DNA of 64,000 nt from Polyangiaceae bacterium (GTDB lineage: Bacteria; Myxococcota_A; Polyangia; Polyangiales; Polyangiaceae): NCBI GenBank assembly GCA_013361525.1, contig JABFXY010000006.1, forward strand, positions 62,001 through 126,000, given 5' to 3'. Shown one piece after another: positions 8,869 to 16,671 of this stretch (position 1 is the first letter of the stretch; the number at the start of each line of letters is the position of its first letter). The notes beneath the pieces are model-generated. The model was not told where the DNA came from. It worked only from the letters and a program-made list of their open reading frames with translations, and searched no databases. The position numbers and the translations under genes are program-made.

Positions 8869-9891
8869 TCAGTGCGCGACGCGCTCGACGAGGTGCGGCG
8901 GGCTATGCAGGTAATGCGCGACGCGGCGCTTCGCCTCGATATCGCGATAGACGCGCTGGATCTGCTCCCCGGTGAGGCCGAGCACGGCGCCGACCTGTTC
9001 GGGCGCCGCCTTTTGGTTATAGCCGAGCAGGCATAGATCCATCTTGTCGTAGGGCAGCGCGAAGTAGAACTCGTCCTGACCCTGCGGCAGCGAGAACGTG
9101 TCCGTCGTCGGCGCCCGCTTCCGAATCTCTTCCGGGACGCCGAGGTACGCCGCCAAGGCATAAACCTGCGTCTTGTAGAGGTGGGCAATGGGCTTGAAGT
9201 CGGCGAGCCCGTCGCCGCCCTTCACGAAGAACCCTTGGTCGTATTCGAGCCGATTGGGCGTACCCGCGACGGCGTAGTTCAATCGATCGGCGTGGTAGTA
9301 CTCCGTCATCTTGCGAACACGCTGCTTGAAGTTCGTCGCGGCGACCATTTGCAGATAAGCCTGCGGGGTCAACCGAACGCGCTTCGTCTCGCCGGCAGGT
9401 GTCAGCACGGTGAGGTACGTCACGTTCAATCGCTCGGACTCGAGGATGCTCGGGAGCGTGAGCTTGAAGCGATAACCATCGGAATACTCCGGGAGCACCA
9501 TTCGAATGGCTTCCACCTGGCGCTCGTAGCAGCCGAGCGCCGCGAGCCCCGGGGCGATGTCCTCGACGATGGTGTTGATACCGAACGTGCCCGCGAGCAT
9601 TTGCCCCTGGCGAAGCGCATCGTCGGACGAATGACGCTCGGGCATGAAGAGGCCGAGCACGCGCTCTTTACCGAGCGCGCGAGCTGCGAGCGCGCCGACG
9701 ACCGAGCTGTCGATACCGCCGCTCAGACCGACGACGACGCCCTTCTTCTTCAGGTCACCGAGGACCTGCGCGCATATCGCTTCTTCGATCGACTTCGCGA
9801 CGGCGGGCGCGTCGATGGCGAGCGCCTCTGCGTGAAAGGGCCCACTCCTCTGAGAAGCATCGTGAGCAGCATCGGCTTCGGTTCGGCTCAT
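8869..9891 (-). CDS. nadE: NAD(+) synthetase
   Basis: It converts deamido-NAD to NAD using ATP and an ammonia donor, the last step of NAD biosynthesis in the cytosol. The 340-residue protein has the PP-loop SGGIDSSVVGALAAR near residues 55-70 and later family blocks (AGTPNRLEYDQGFFVKGGDG and KTQVYALAAYLGVPE). No nitrilase glutaminase domain is fused, so it should use free ammonia. The start at 9891 places the PP-loop at a normal distance from the N-terminus; the longer frame to 10134 is low-complexity and overlaps the divergent gene. It ends only 9 bases from the convergent gene at 8859. Confidence 0.93.
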   Translation of the reverse strand: MSRTEADAAHDASQRSGPFHAEALAIDAPAVAKSIEEAICAQVLGDLKKKGVVVGLSGGIDSSVVGALAARALGKERVLGLFMPERHSSDDALRQGQMLAGTFGINTIVEDIAPGLAALGCYERQVEAIRMVLPEYSDGYRFKLTLPSILESERLNVTYLTVLTPAGETKRVRLTPQAYLQMVAATNFKQRVRKMTEYYHADRLNYAVAGTPNRLEYDQGFFVKGGDGLADFKPIAHLYKTQVYALAAYLGVPEEIRKRAPTTDTFSLPQGQDEFYFALPYDKMDLCLLGYNQKAAPEQVGAVLGLTGEQIQRVYRDIEAKRRVAHYLHSPPHLVERVAH

Positions 9892-9954
9892 AAGGCGCGA
9901 CGCTACAACACTCTCGCCTTGACCCCCACAGCGCCATGAGACAAATCCGAGAAA

Positions 9955-10929
9955 ATGAAGCGCCCCCTCGTGTTCGTCGCGGCCGCGCTCGGGCTCCTCA
10001 GTGCGGCGATGTTCATCCCAGTGAGGCCGGATGCCGCACAGAGCACGCCGTCCGCGACGGCGACGCCCATGTCGCTCGACGAGCACTCCGCCGACAAGCC
10101 GGCGCGACCGCTCAACGTGCTGTTCATACATCACTCTTGCGGTGGCCAGCTGCTCGCCGCCGAAGGGGCGGAGAAGGGCGCGAATTGCATTTATGACTCA
10201 CACCCCTCGGGCGGCAGCCTCCGCGACAAGCTGACGGCGCAGGGCTACACGATTCACGAGGCGTCGTACGGAAGCGACATCGGTGAAGACACCGATATGT
10301 TCGACTGGGTCGGCAAGTTCGGCACGAAGATGGACAAGATCCTCTCGCTGAAGAAGCAGGACGAGCTCTTGCCCGCCGGCGAGAAGAATCAAATCGTCGT
10401 GTTCAAGAGCTGCTTTCCCAACAACCAATTCGTCGGTGAAGGCGCCGTGCCCGGCGACGCCGCCGGCCCGCAGCTCACGGTGGAGAACGCGAAGGCCTCG
10501 CTCAACGCGCTTCTGCCGCTCTTCGAGAAGCAGCCCAACACGCTGTTCGTGTACGTCACCGCGCCGCCTGTCGCGCCGAAGCCCGAGCCGCTGCGCCTCT
10601 ACCGCGTGCTCGCGCGGCTCTTGAAGGGCCGCTCCGAGCCGGAATGGACGGCGAAGCAAGCCTCGTGGGCGCGCTCGTTCAACTCCTGGGTCGTGTCCAC
10701 CGACGGCTGGCTGAAGGGGTACGAGAAGAAGAACGTCGTGGTCTTCGATTACTACGACGTGCTCACCGGCCACGGAAAGTCGAACTTGTCCGTCTACGCG
10801 ACGGGGAACGACGACGACAGCCATCCGTCGGCCGAGGGCAACAGCCTCGCGGCCGACGCCTTCGTCCCGTTCATCAATCGAGCGGCGCGACGCTCGGGCT
10901 TGATCCCCGGACCGACGGCCGCGAACTGA
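9955..10929 (+). CDS. Secreted SGNH-like hydrolase of unknown specificity
   Basis: The N-terminus MKRPLVFVAAALGLLSAAMF is a signal peptide or membrane anchor. The mature domain starts with LNVLFIHHSCGGQLL, which aligns with the first SGNH block (nucleophile Ser in HHSCG). It ends with DDDSHPSAEGNSLAADAF, typical of the Asp/His block V. In between, FKSCFPNN may correspond to the Gly/Asn region. An esterase acting on cell-envelope sugars is plausible, but no substrate can be read from the sequence. It is divergent from nadE with about 60 bases between starts. Confidence 0.65.
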   Translation: MKRPLVFVAAALGLLSAAMFIPVRPDAAQSTPSATATPMSLDEHSADKPARPLNVLFIHHSCGGQLLAAEGAEKGANCIYDSHPSGGSLRDKLTAQGYTIHEASYGSDIGEDTDMFDWVGKFGTKMDKILSLKKQDELLPAGEKNQIVVFKSCFPNNQFVGEGAVPGDAAGPQLTVENAKASLNALLPLFEKQPNTLFVYVTAPPVAPKPEPLRLYRVLARLLKGRSEPEWTAKQASWARSFNSWVVSTDGWLKGYEKKNVVVFDYYDVLTGHGKSNLSVYATGNDDDSHPSAEGNSLAADAFVPFINRAARRSGLIPGPTAAN

Positions 10930-10953
10930 CCTTCGCCGCGATCCGTCTTTGGG

Positions 10954-11286
10954 TCACGCCTTCTGGCGCCAGAGGTTGCAGAAGCCTTGCGGGTGCACCG
11001 GGCCTTTGATCTCGGTGCACTCACCGCATTTGTCCGCAGCGGCGGGCTTGAACGCAGCGCAGTTGTTGCAGCGCTTCGCCGGCTCCGGCGAAGCATCTTT
11101 GTAGGCGGCGTTTCTACGCTGCTCCTGCTCGTCGGCCGAAAGGCCCGCCACGTCGGTACAGACCAGCGGTTGCCCGCAGCCGAGCGCCGCGACGGGGACG
11201 ATTGCGAGCGCGCTCGTCGCGACGCCGCGAAGGAAGCCGCGGCGCGATTCGAGCAGGGTGGAATCGAAAATCGGTAGTCGCTTCAC
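10954..11286 (-). CDS. High-potential iron-sulfur protein (HiPIP), Tat-exported
   Basis: This is a small periplasmic electron carrier with one [4Fe-4S] cluster. The C-terminal domain shows the HiPIP cysteine pattern CNNCAAF, CGEC and GPVHPQGFCNLW, giving the four ligands. A twin-arginine-like signal SRRGFLRG followed by a hydrophobic stretch and GCGQ indicates export of a folded cofactor protein. The GTG at 11286 was chosen because it places the Tat motif about 13 residues from the start; the ATG at 11454 would add a long arginine-rich leader. The electron donor and acceptor are unknown and no redox partner gene is adjacent. Confidence 0.82.
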   Translation of the reverse strand: MKRLPIFDSTLLESRRGFLRGVATSALAIVPVAALGCGQPLVCTDVAGLSADEQEQRRNAAYKDASPEPAKRCNNCAAFKPAAADKCGECTEIKGPVHPQGFCNLWRQKA

Positions 11287-11414
11287 GCACCTCGTTGTGG
11301 GGCACCCATCGAGGCCGATCAAGGTACGATTTGCCCCGCTTTGTCGGGCATATCGCCGCTCTGCGGCACAATGCCGCGCTCGCTTTTGTCGGCGGACGGG
11401 GCGACCATGACCGC

Positions 11415-12023
11415 ATGACACGACCGCACTTACGAACCATCGCCTACATCGCACTCACGCTCGGCGGCGCCTTCCTCGGCGCATCGTGCTCGGGCGGCGT
11501 CAGCGACGAAGAGAGCGCTCGGCTTGCGTACGTCGGCCTCGACCCGGCCATCGACAAGATCATCGACCTCGGCTTTCAAGGCTTCAACGACGCGTCGAGC
11601 GCAAACATCCCAGAGGAGAGCACCAACGGTGACGTCTCCGGCACCATCACCGTCGTCGGACAGGTCGATCAAGGCGCCTCGAACAACAAGGGCATGCGCC
11701 TCGACGTGACGCTCGTGGACTACTCGGACGGCGCGATCGAGACGGAGACGGACGAGATCGACGACGTCATCTACGACTCGGATCCGGTCCTCGACGTCGA
11801 CCTCGACATGAAGGGCCTTCCGAACGCCGACCTCACAGGCACGATCGTCGGACCGCTCGTGATGGAAGGTGGCCTCGAAGGTCCGGTCACGCTCTCGCTG
11901 TCGATCACCGGCGAGACGGAGGACGACGGCACCGGCAAGATTCGCCGCAAGGCGGGCACGATCCACGTGACGGGCACTGCGACGAGCGACTACGGCACGT
12001 TCGACGTCGACGTCACGCTTTGA
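11415..12023 (+). CDS. Lipoprotein of unknown function
   Basis: The ATG at 11415 gives a lipoprotein signal with lipobox GASC (Cys near residue 24). The roughly 175-residue mature part is acidic and beta-rich, with alternating Asp/Thr/Val patterns such as DPVLDVDLDMKGLPNADL and GTIHVTGTATSDYG, suggesting a beta-sandwich. No catalytic motif is recognised. The ORF extension upstream overlaps the divergent HiPIP gene and is unlikely to be translated. Confidence 0.7.
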   Translation: MTRPHLRTIAYIALTLGGAFLGASCSGGVSDEESARLAYVGLDPAIDKIIDLGFQGFNDASSANIPEESTNGDVSGTITVVGQVDQGASNNKGMRLDVTLVDYSDGAIETETDEIDDVIYDSDPVLDVDLDMKGLPNADLTGTIVGPLVMEGGLEGPVTLSLSITGETEDDGTGKIRRKAGTIHVTGTATSDYGTFDVDVTL

Positions 12024-12030
12024 TCGATGG

Positions 12031-12059
12031 GGCGGGTGCTCTTCAATCGAGCGCCCGCC
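12031..12059. terminator. Hairpin between convergent genes
   Basis: An 11-base stem (GGCGGGTGCTC paired with GAGCGCCCGCC, one G-U pair) around a 7-base loop lies at the junction of two convergent genes, overlapping the end of the minus-strand gene. No clear U-tract is seen, so terminator function is inferred. Confidence 0.5.
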
Positions 12060-13881
12060 TCGCGATGAGACCTTTTTCACCCGCGATCAGGAACGTCGTC
12101 GCGTCGAGGAACGCGACGGCGCCGACGAAGACGTCGCTCCCGAGCGAAACATCCTCCCATGTCTGCCCGCCATCGGTCGTCACGAGGACCGTGCCTCGAC
12201 GGCCGGCGACGGCTCCATGGAGGCCGTCGCTGGCGAACGAGACGGCATAGAGATCCTCGAGCACGGGCGACGATTGGGCCTCCCACGAGATTCCGTCGTC
12301 CGCGCTGTGAAGGACGGTCCCGTGATCCCCGACCACCCAGATCGACCCGCCGGGGGCCGAGGCCACGTCGTTGAGCCAATCGGCCCCGCTTGGGTGATTG
12401 CGGGCGTCCAAGGACACCGCGCCAGCGCCACCGCGTCCGATGTAATCGTAATACCCGACGGCGATGATCGTTCCTGCGTCGGTGACGTGCACGGTGCTCG
12501 CTTGCGCGGTGTACCCACCCGCGTCGGCCTCGAGCCCCGACCATTGCGTGCCTTGGTCTTCGCTGTGCGCGGCTGACCAATACCCGCCGACGAAAACAGG
12601 CGAGCTTCCGCGACAACCGACACCATTCGAATAGGCGGCGCCGAAAAACGTGCCGAAAAATTCGGGAACCGTCGCCGGCGGTTCGAGCGCCAGATCGGCG
12701 GTGCCGCGAACGAAGCTCGTCTCACCGACGAAATAGACGTTTCCCTGCGCATCGCTGCACGCGCCGGAGAGATTATAGGCACTGTCGGAGATCACCGGTT
12801 CGTGCCAAGAACCGGCCACATCCCTGCGCCAAACCTCACCTCGCGCGCCCGCGGCGACGTCGGATCCGTCGGCGCGCGGCGTCAGCGTCAAGACGCTCGC
12901 GCCATCGGGCAGGGCCTCCTCGGTCCAGCCCGCCGCGAGCGCGCCTTGCTCCGGTCGAATGCCCTCGTCGAGAAACGACCATAGCTCCGGGAAATGCCAC
13001 GTGAACAGATCATGCCCGGTATCGTATTCGCGAACGAGGATTCGCTCGTCCGGGACGCCGGCATCGGCGAGCGCCGTTTCGAGGTCTCGCACGCTCGATT
13101 GGAGGTAATCGCGATAGCCGGTCGCAAGGTACAGCCGAGGCGCTTCGTCGCCCTCGAATGGGTCGATTCCCGGATTGGCCCATACGCCGCCCGCAATGGG
13201 CGCAAGCCCGCGAAAGAGGCCTCTCGAAGGACCGAGAAATTGGGACGTCATGTTGCTGCCGGACGAAAAGCCCGACGCGTACATGCGCGATTCGTCGACG
13301 TGGTAGGTCGACCGCAGAGCCTCCACGAGGTTCTGCGTGAAAACGACGTTGCGATCGAGGTCCCCCGGGTTCTGATCCCAGCGGTAGATCTCCTGGCCCC
13401 CGCGACCAATCGACCGCGAGCGCGGGCGTACGACGATCGCGCCCTTTTCGTCAGCGAGCGCGACGAGGGCGTCCAGCTGGTATGCCTCCTCCGGGCGGTT
13501 ACCACCCGCGGTTCCGTGGAAGTCGACGAGCAGCGGCGCTGGCTCGCTGCAGTCGTAAGACGCCGGGACGTAGAGGAAGTAGTAGCGATCCTCTTCGCCG
13601 TCGCCGAGCGCGAGCGTGACGTCGTGCTGCACCCCGACAGGCGCTTCGCACGCGCGGCACTCGCCGGCGAAGCAGAACGCGTCGTCCGGACAGCCGGTCG
13701 TCTCGCAGCCCATGCCCCCGGTCGAGGTCGACGTCTGGTCGGTCGTCGACCCACCCTGCCCGCCCTCGGCGGTGCCGCCTTGGCCGCCGCCTCCTCCCGG
13801 GGGCGGGTCTGTGTCGTCGCCGCACGCCGCAAAATGCAGCACCGTCACGGCAGCTGAAAAGGCGAAGGGGAGCCTGCGCAT
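12043..13881 (-). CDS. Lipoprotein: poly(3-hydroxybutyrate)-esterase-like hydrolase fused to a YCF48/BNR-type propeller
   Basis: The lipoprotein signal ends in FAAC and is followed by a Gly-rich linker (GGGGGQGGTAEGGQGG) and a short Cys-rich stretch. Residues about 90-310 form an alpha/beta hydrolase of the PHB-depolymerase/LpqC esterase type, with LLVDFHGTAGG as oxyanion region, GFSSGSNM as the GxSxG nucleophile near residue 205, and a late EYDTGHD His block. Residues about 320-612 contain repeats such as HSADDGISWEA and TTDGGQTWEDV, the BNR/YCF48 beta-propeller signature. It probably acts outside the cell as an esterase with a binding propeller. The two halves are in one continuous frame. 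Confidence 0.82.
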   Translation of the reverse strand: MRRLPFAFSAAVTVLHFAACGDDTDPPPGGGGGQGGTAEGGQGGSTTDQTSTSTGGMGCETTGCPDDAFCFAGECRACEAPVGVQHDVTLALGDGEEDRYYFLYVPASYDCSEPAPLLVDFHGTAGGNRPEEAYQLDALVALADEKGAIVVRPRSRSIGRGGQEIYRWDQNPGDLDRNVVFTQNLVEALRSTYHVDESRMYASGFSSGSNMTSQFLGPSRGLFRGLAPIAGGVWANPGIDPFEGDEAPRLYLATGYRDYLQSSVRDLETALADAGVPDERILVREYDTGHDLFTWHFPELWSFLDEGIRPEQGALAAGWTEEALPDGASVLTLTPRADGSDVAAGARGEVWRRDVAGSWHEPVISDSAYNLSGACSDAQGNVYFVGETSFVRGTADLALEPPATVPEFFGTFFGAAYSNGVGCRGSSPVFVGGYWSAAHSEDQGTQWSGLEADAGGYTAQASTVHVTDAGTIIAVGYYDYIGRGGAGAVSLDARNHPSGADWLNDVASAPGGSIWVVGDHGTVLHSADDGISWEAQSSPVLEDLYAVSFASDGLHGAVAGRRGTVLVTTDGGQTWEDVSLGSDVFVGAVAFLDATTFLIAGEKGLIARRALD

Positions 13882-13978
13882 CGCCCACGCCTATCACCGG
13901 CTGCTGCGCTGTTCGATTCCCACTCGCTCGTTTTTGGGCCCCTTTGAGGAGACCGTTCGCGCGAGGCACATGTCGTTT

Positions 13979-13997
13979 GAAATCGAAAATCCTTTTC
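13979..13997. promoter_or_regulatory. Candidate Fur box upstream of feoAB
   Basis: GAAATCGAAAATCCTTTTC matches the 19-base Fur consensus at 13 of 19 positions by my count and is partly palindromic (TGAAA ... TTTTCA). It lies 22 bases before the feoA start, where Fe-Fur repression would be expected. This is a sequence match only. Confidence 0.5.
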
Positions 13998-14019
13998 ACT
14001 AAGGTTTGAGCTGCGGTTC

Positions 14020-14253
14020 ATGCAGTCGACCCTTTCCGACCTTTCCATCGGTGAGCGCGGGGTGATCGAGGTGGTCACCGCCGCGCGTCCACTCGCCGTT
14101 CGCCTCATGGAGCTCGGCCTCGTGGAGGGCACGGAGGTCCGCATCAAACGGCGCGCTCCGCTCGGCGATCCACTCGAGCTCGAGCTGCGCGGCTACTCGC
14201 TCTCGATTCGAGCAGACGAAGCGCGCTGCGTACGCGTGCGGCGCGAGCCATGA
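14020..14253 (+). CDS. feoA: Ferrous iron transport protein A (FeoA)
   Basis: This is a small SH3-like cytoplasmic protein that supports Fe(II) uptake through FeoB. The 77 residues match FeoA in length and pattern: an N-terminal turn (LSIGERGVIEVV), RLMELGLVEGTEVRIKRRAP in the centre, and the final beta strands LELELRGYSLSIRADEA. Its stop overlaps the feoB start as ATGA, indicating coupling. A candidate Fur box lies upstream. Confidence 0.93.
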   Translation: MQSTLSDLSIGERGVIEVVTAARPLAVRLMELGLVEGTEVRIKRRAPLGDPLELELRGYSLSIRADEARCVRVRREP

Positions 14254-16448
14254 CGACGAACGCGACGCCGACCGTCCTTTTCGCCGGCAACCCCAATGCC
14301 GGCAAGACGACGCTCTTCAACCTCCTCACCGGTGCCCGCGCGAAGGTCGGCAACTACCCGGGCGTGACGGTCGATCGTCGCGAGGCGAAGCTCAAGCTCG
14401 ACGACGGCTCGCATTCGACGGTCGTCGATCTGCCGGGCGCGTATTCGCTCACCGCGCGCTCGGCGGAGGAGCGCGTCGCCATCGAAGCGCTCCTCGCTGC
14501 AGGAAGCGCGACGCCTGCCGCGGTTGTCGTGGTCCTCGACGCGACCACGCTCGGGCGCGGACTCTACTTCGCGACCCAGGTGCTGGAGGTCGGCCTGCCG
14601 ACGGTGATCGCCCTCACGATGATCGACGAGGCGAAGAAGCTCGGCATGGTCATCGATCATGCGAAGCTCGCCGCTTCGCTGGGCTGCGCGGTCGTGCCGG
14701 TCGTCGCCACGCGCGGCGACGGCAAAGACGAGCTCGTCCGCGCGATCCGTGACGCCGTGACCAGCGTCCCGGCTCGCTCACCGTTGCGGCGCTTCGACGC
14801 AGAGCTCGAAGCAGACATCACCGTCGTCGAGGACGCTCTCGTCGCCGCGACGATGGGCTCGCGCAGCGACGAGGCGGCGAAGCGGAGGCTCCGCGTGCTC
14901 GCGCAATGGGCGCTCCTTTCGATCGGCGACGACGAGCTCACGGGCGTCGCTGCAGGCGTCCGCGAAGCCGTCGAGCGCGTTCGCTCCGACGCGAAACGAG
15001 CCAATCGCGACGTCGATCGCGAGCTGGTCACCGCCCGCTACAAACGCGTCGACCCGCTGCTTCGGGACGTCCTCGGGGAGAAGGCGGGGCCGGTCAAACG
15101 TCTTTCGTCGCGCATCGACGACGTTCTCGTTCATCCGGTTTGGGGCCTGCTCGTGTTCGTGGGGGTCATGTTCGTCGTGTTCCAGGCGCTCTTCGCCTGG
15201 GCCGAGCCCCTCATGGGCCTCATCGAGAGCGGCGTGGACGCCCTCTCCGCCTTCGCCAAGGCCGAGCTGCCCGAGGGCGCGTTCACCGACCTCCTCGTCA
15301 ACGGCATCATCGCCGGCGTCGGCAACGTCGTCGTCTTCGTCCCGCAAATCGCGATCCTCTTCGTCTTCATCACGCTGCTCGAAGACTCGGGCTACCTCGC
15401 ACGCGTCGCGTTCGTGATCGACCGGATCATGGCGAAGGTCGGCCTCAACGGAAAAGCCTTCGTCCCGATGTTGAGCGGTTTCGCCTGCGCGATCCCCGCC
15501 GTCATGGCGACGCGCACGATCGAGAGCCGGCGCGATCGCCTCCTCACGATGCTCGTCGTCCCGCTCATGTCGTGCAGCGCGCGCTTGCCGATCTACGTGC
15601 TCATGACGAGCGTCGTGTTCGATCCGTCGGACAAAGTCTTCGGCTTCTTGTCGACCGGCGCGCTCGTCCTCTTCGCCATGTACGTGACGTCGGTCGTCGC
15701 CGCGCTCGGCGTCGCATTCGTCCTCGGCAGGACGGCGCTGAAGGGGCCTCGACCCACGCTGGTCATCGAGCTTCCGCCGTATCGAATGCCCCGCGCGATC
15801 AACATCGGTCGCGCCACGACCTCACGCGTCCGTCGCTTCCTCGCCGACGCAGGGACCGTCATCCTCGCCCTCACCATCCTTCTCTGGGCGCTCCTCAACT
15901 ACCCGAAGGACTCGGTGAGTGAAGCGCGCTTCGAGCAAATGCGCGCCGTCGCGACCGCGGACGCCGACGAAGAGGCTCGGCAGGCCGCGCTCGCGGAGAT
16001 CGACGCGGAGCAGGCTGGCGAGCGATTGCGCAACTCCGCCGCGGGCCGGGCTGGTCGTCTGTTCGAGCCTGCGCTCGAGCCGCTCGGTTTCGATTGGAAG
16101 ATCGGCGTCGGCCTCATCGGCGCCTTCGCAGCGCGCGAGGTCTTCGTCTCGACCCTGGGCCTCGTCTACGACGTCTCCGACGCGACGGAGGAAGACCAAG
16201 GCCTCCACGCGAAGCTGCGCGCCGCCAAGCACCGTGACGGCTCGCGCGTCTTCACACCGCTCACCGGCGTCGCGCTGATGGTGTTCTTCGTCCTCGCCTG
16301 CCAGTGCATGAGCACGCTCGCGGTCGTACGGCGCGAGTCGGGCTCCTGGAAGTGGCCCGCATTCATGTTCGGCTACATGACGAGCCTCGCGTACCTCGTG
16401 ACGCTCGTCGTCTATCAAGTCGGCCGCGCATTCGGCTGGGGGGTGTGA
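14250..16448 (+). CDS. feoB: Ferrous iron transporter FeoB
   Basis: This inner-membrane protein imports Fe(II), driven or gated by its N-terminal G domain. The 732 residues show G1 GNPNAGKTT (residues 13-21), a switch block NYPGVTVDRREA, G3 DLPGAYSL, and a G4-like TMID in place of the usual NxxD. A helical linker is followed by the C-terminal gate and core membrane domain with many hydrophobic segments and the conserved LSGFACAIPAVMATRTIE. Length is normal for the family. It is followed after 1 base by a tiny membrane protein gene. Confidence 0.95.
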   Translation: MTTNATPTVLFAGNPNAGKTTLFNLLTGARAKVGNYPGVTVDRREAKLKLDDGSHSTVVDLPGAYSLTARSAEERVAIEALLAAGSATPAAVVVVLDATTLGRGLYFATQVLEVGLPTVIALTMIDEAKKLGMVIDHAKLAASLGCAVVPVVATRGDGKDELVRAIRDAVTSVPARSPLRRFDAELEADITVVEDALVAATMGSRSDEAAKRRLRVLAQWALLSIGDDELTGVAAGVREAVERVRSDAKRANRDVDRELVTARYKRVDPLLRDVLGEKAGPVKRLSSRIDDVLVHPVWGLLVFVGVMFVVFQALFAWAEPLMGLIESGVDALSAFAKAELPEGAFTDLLVNGIIAGVGNVVVFVPQIAILFVFITLLEDSGYLARVAFVIDRIMAKVGLNGKAFVPMLSGFACAIPAVMATRTIESRRDRLLTMLVVPLMSCSARLPIYVLMTSVVFDPSDKVFGFLSTGALVLFAMYVTSVVAALGVAFVLGRTALKGPRPTLVIELPPYRMPRAINIGRATTSRVRRFLADAGTVILALTILLWALLNYPKDSVSEARFEQMRAVATADADEEARQAALAEIDAEQAGERLRNSAAGRAGRLFEPALEPLGFDWKIGVGLIGAFAAREVFVSTLGLVYDVSDATEEDQGLHAKLRAAKHRDGSRVFTPLTGVALMVFFVLACQCMSTLAVVRRESGSWKWPAFMFGYMTSLAYLVTLVVYQVGRAFGWGV

Positions 16449-16449
16449 C

Positions 16450-16593
16450 GTGCAGGATCTCCTCGTGTTCGCGACGGTCGCTTCCGCCTGCGCCTACCTC
16501 GTTCGCGTGTTCGTCATGCCGTCGATCGCACCGGCCTCGAAACCGCACGTCCCGCTGGCAAACCTGACACGCAAACACAAGCGCACGAGCTGA
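16450..16593 (+). CDS. Small membrane protein downstream of feoB
   Basis: A GTG start one base after the feoB stop gives 47 residues. The product has one hydrophobic helix (LLVFATVASACAYLVRVFV) and a basic tail (TRKHKRTS). It sits where many genomes carry FeoC or the Cys-rich FeoB-associated membrane peptide, but it has only one Cys and no winged-helix pattern, so it is neither by sequence. Coupling to feoB suggests a role in the Feo complex. It is too short to be certain of expression. Confidence 0.55.
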   Translation: MQDLLVFATVASACAYLVRVFVMPSIAPASKPHVPLANLTRKHKRTS

Positions 16594-16671
16594 CTCGCCA
16601 CAATCGCGCCTCCTCGGCCGCGGCAACCTGCGGCGCGCGTTCCTTGTCGCGCCTGCTAGAGTGCCGGTTCG

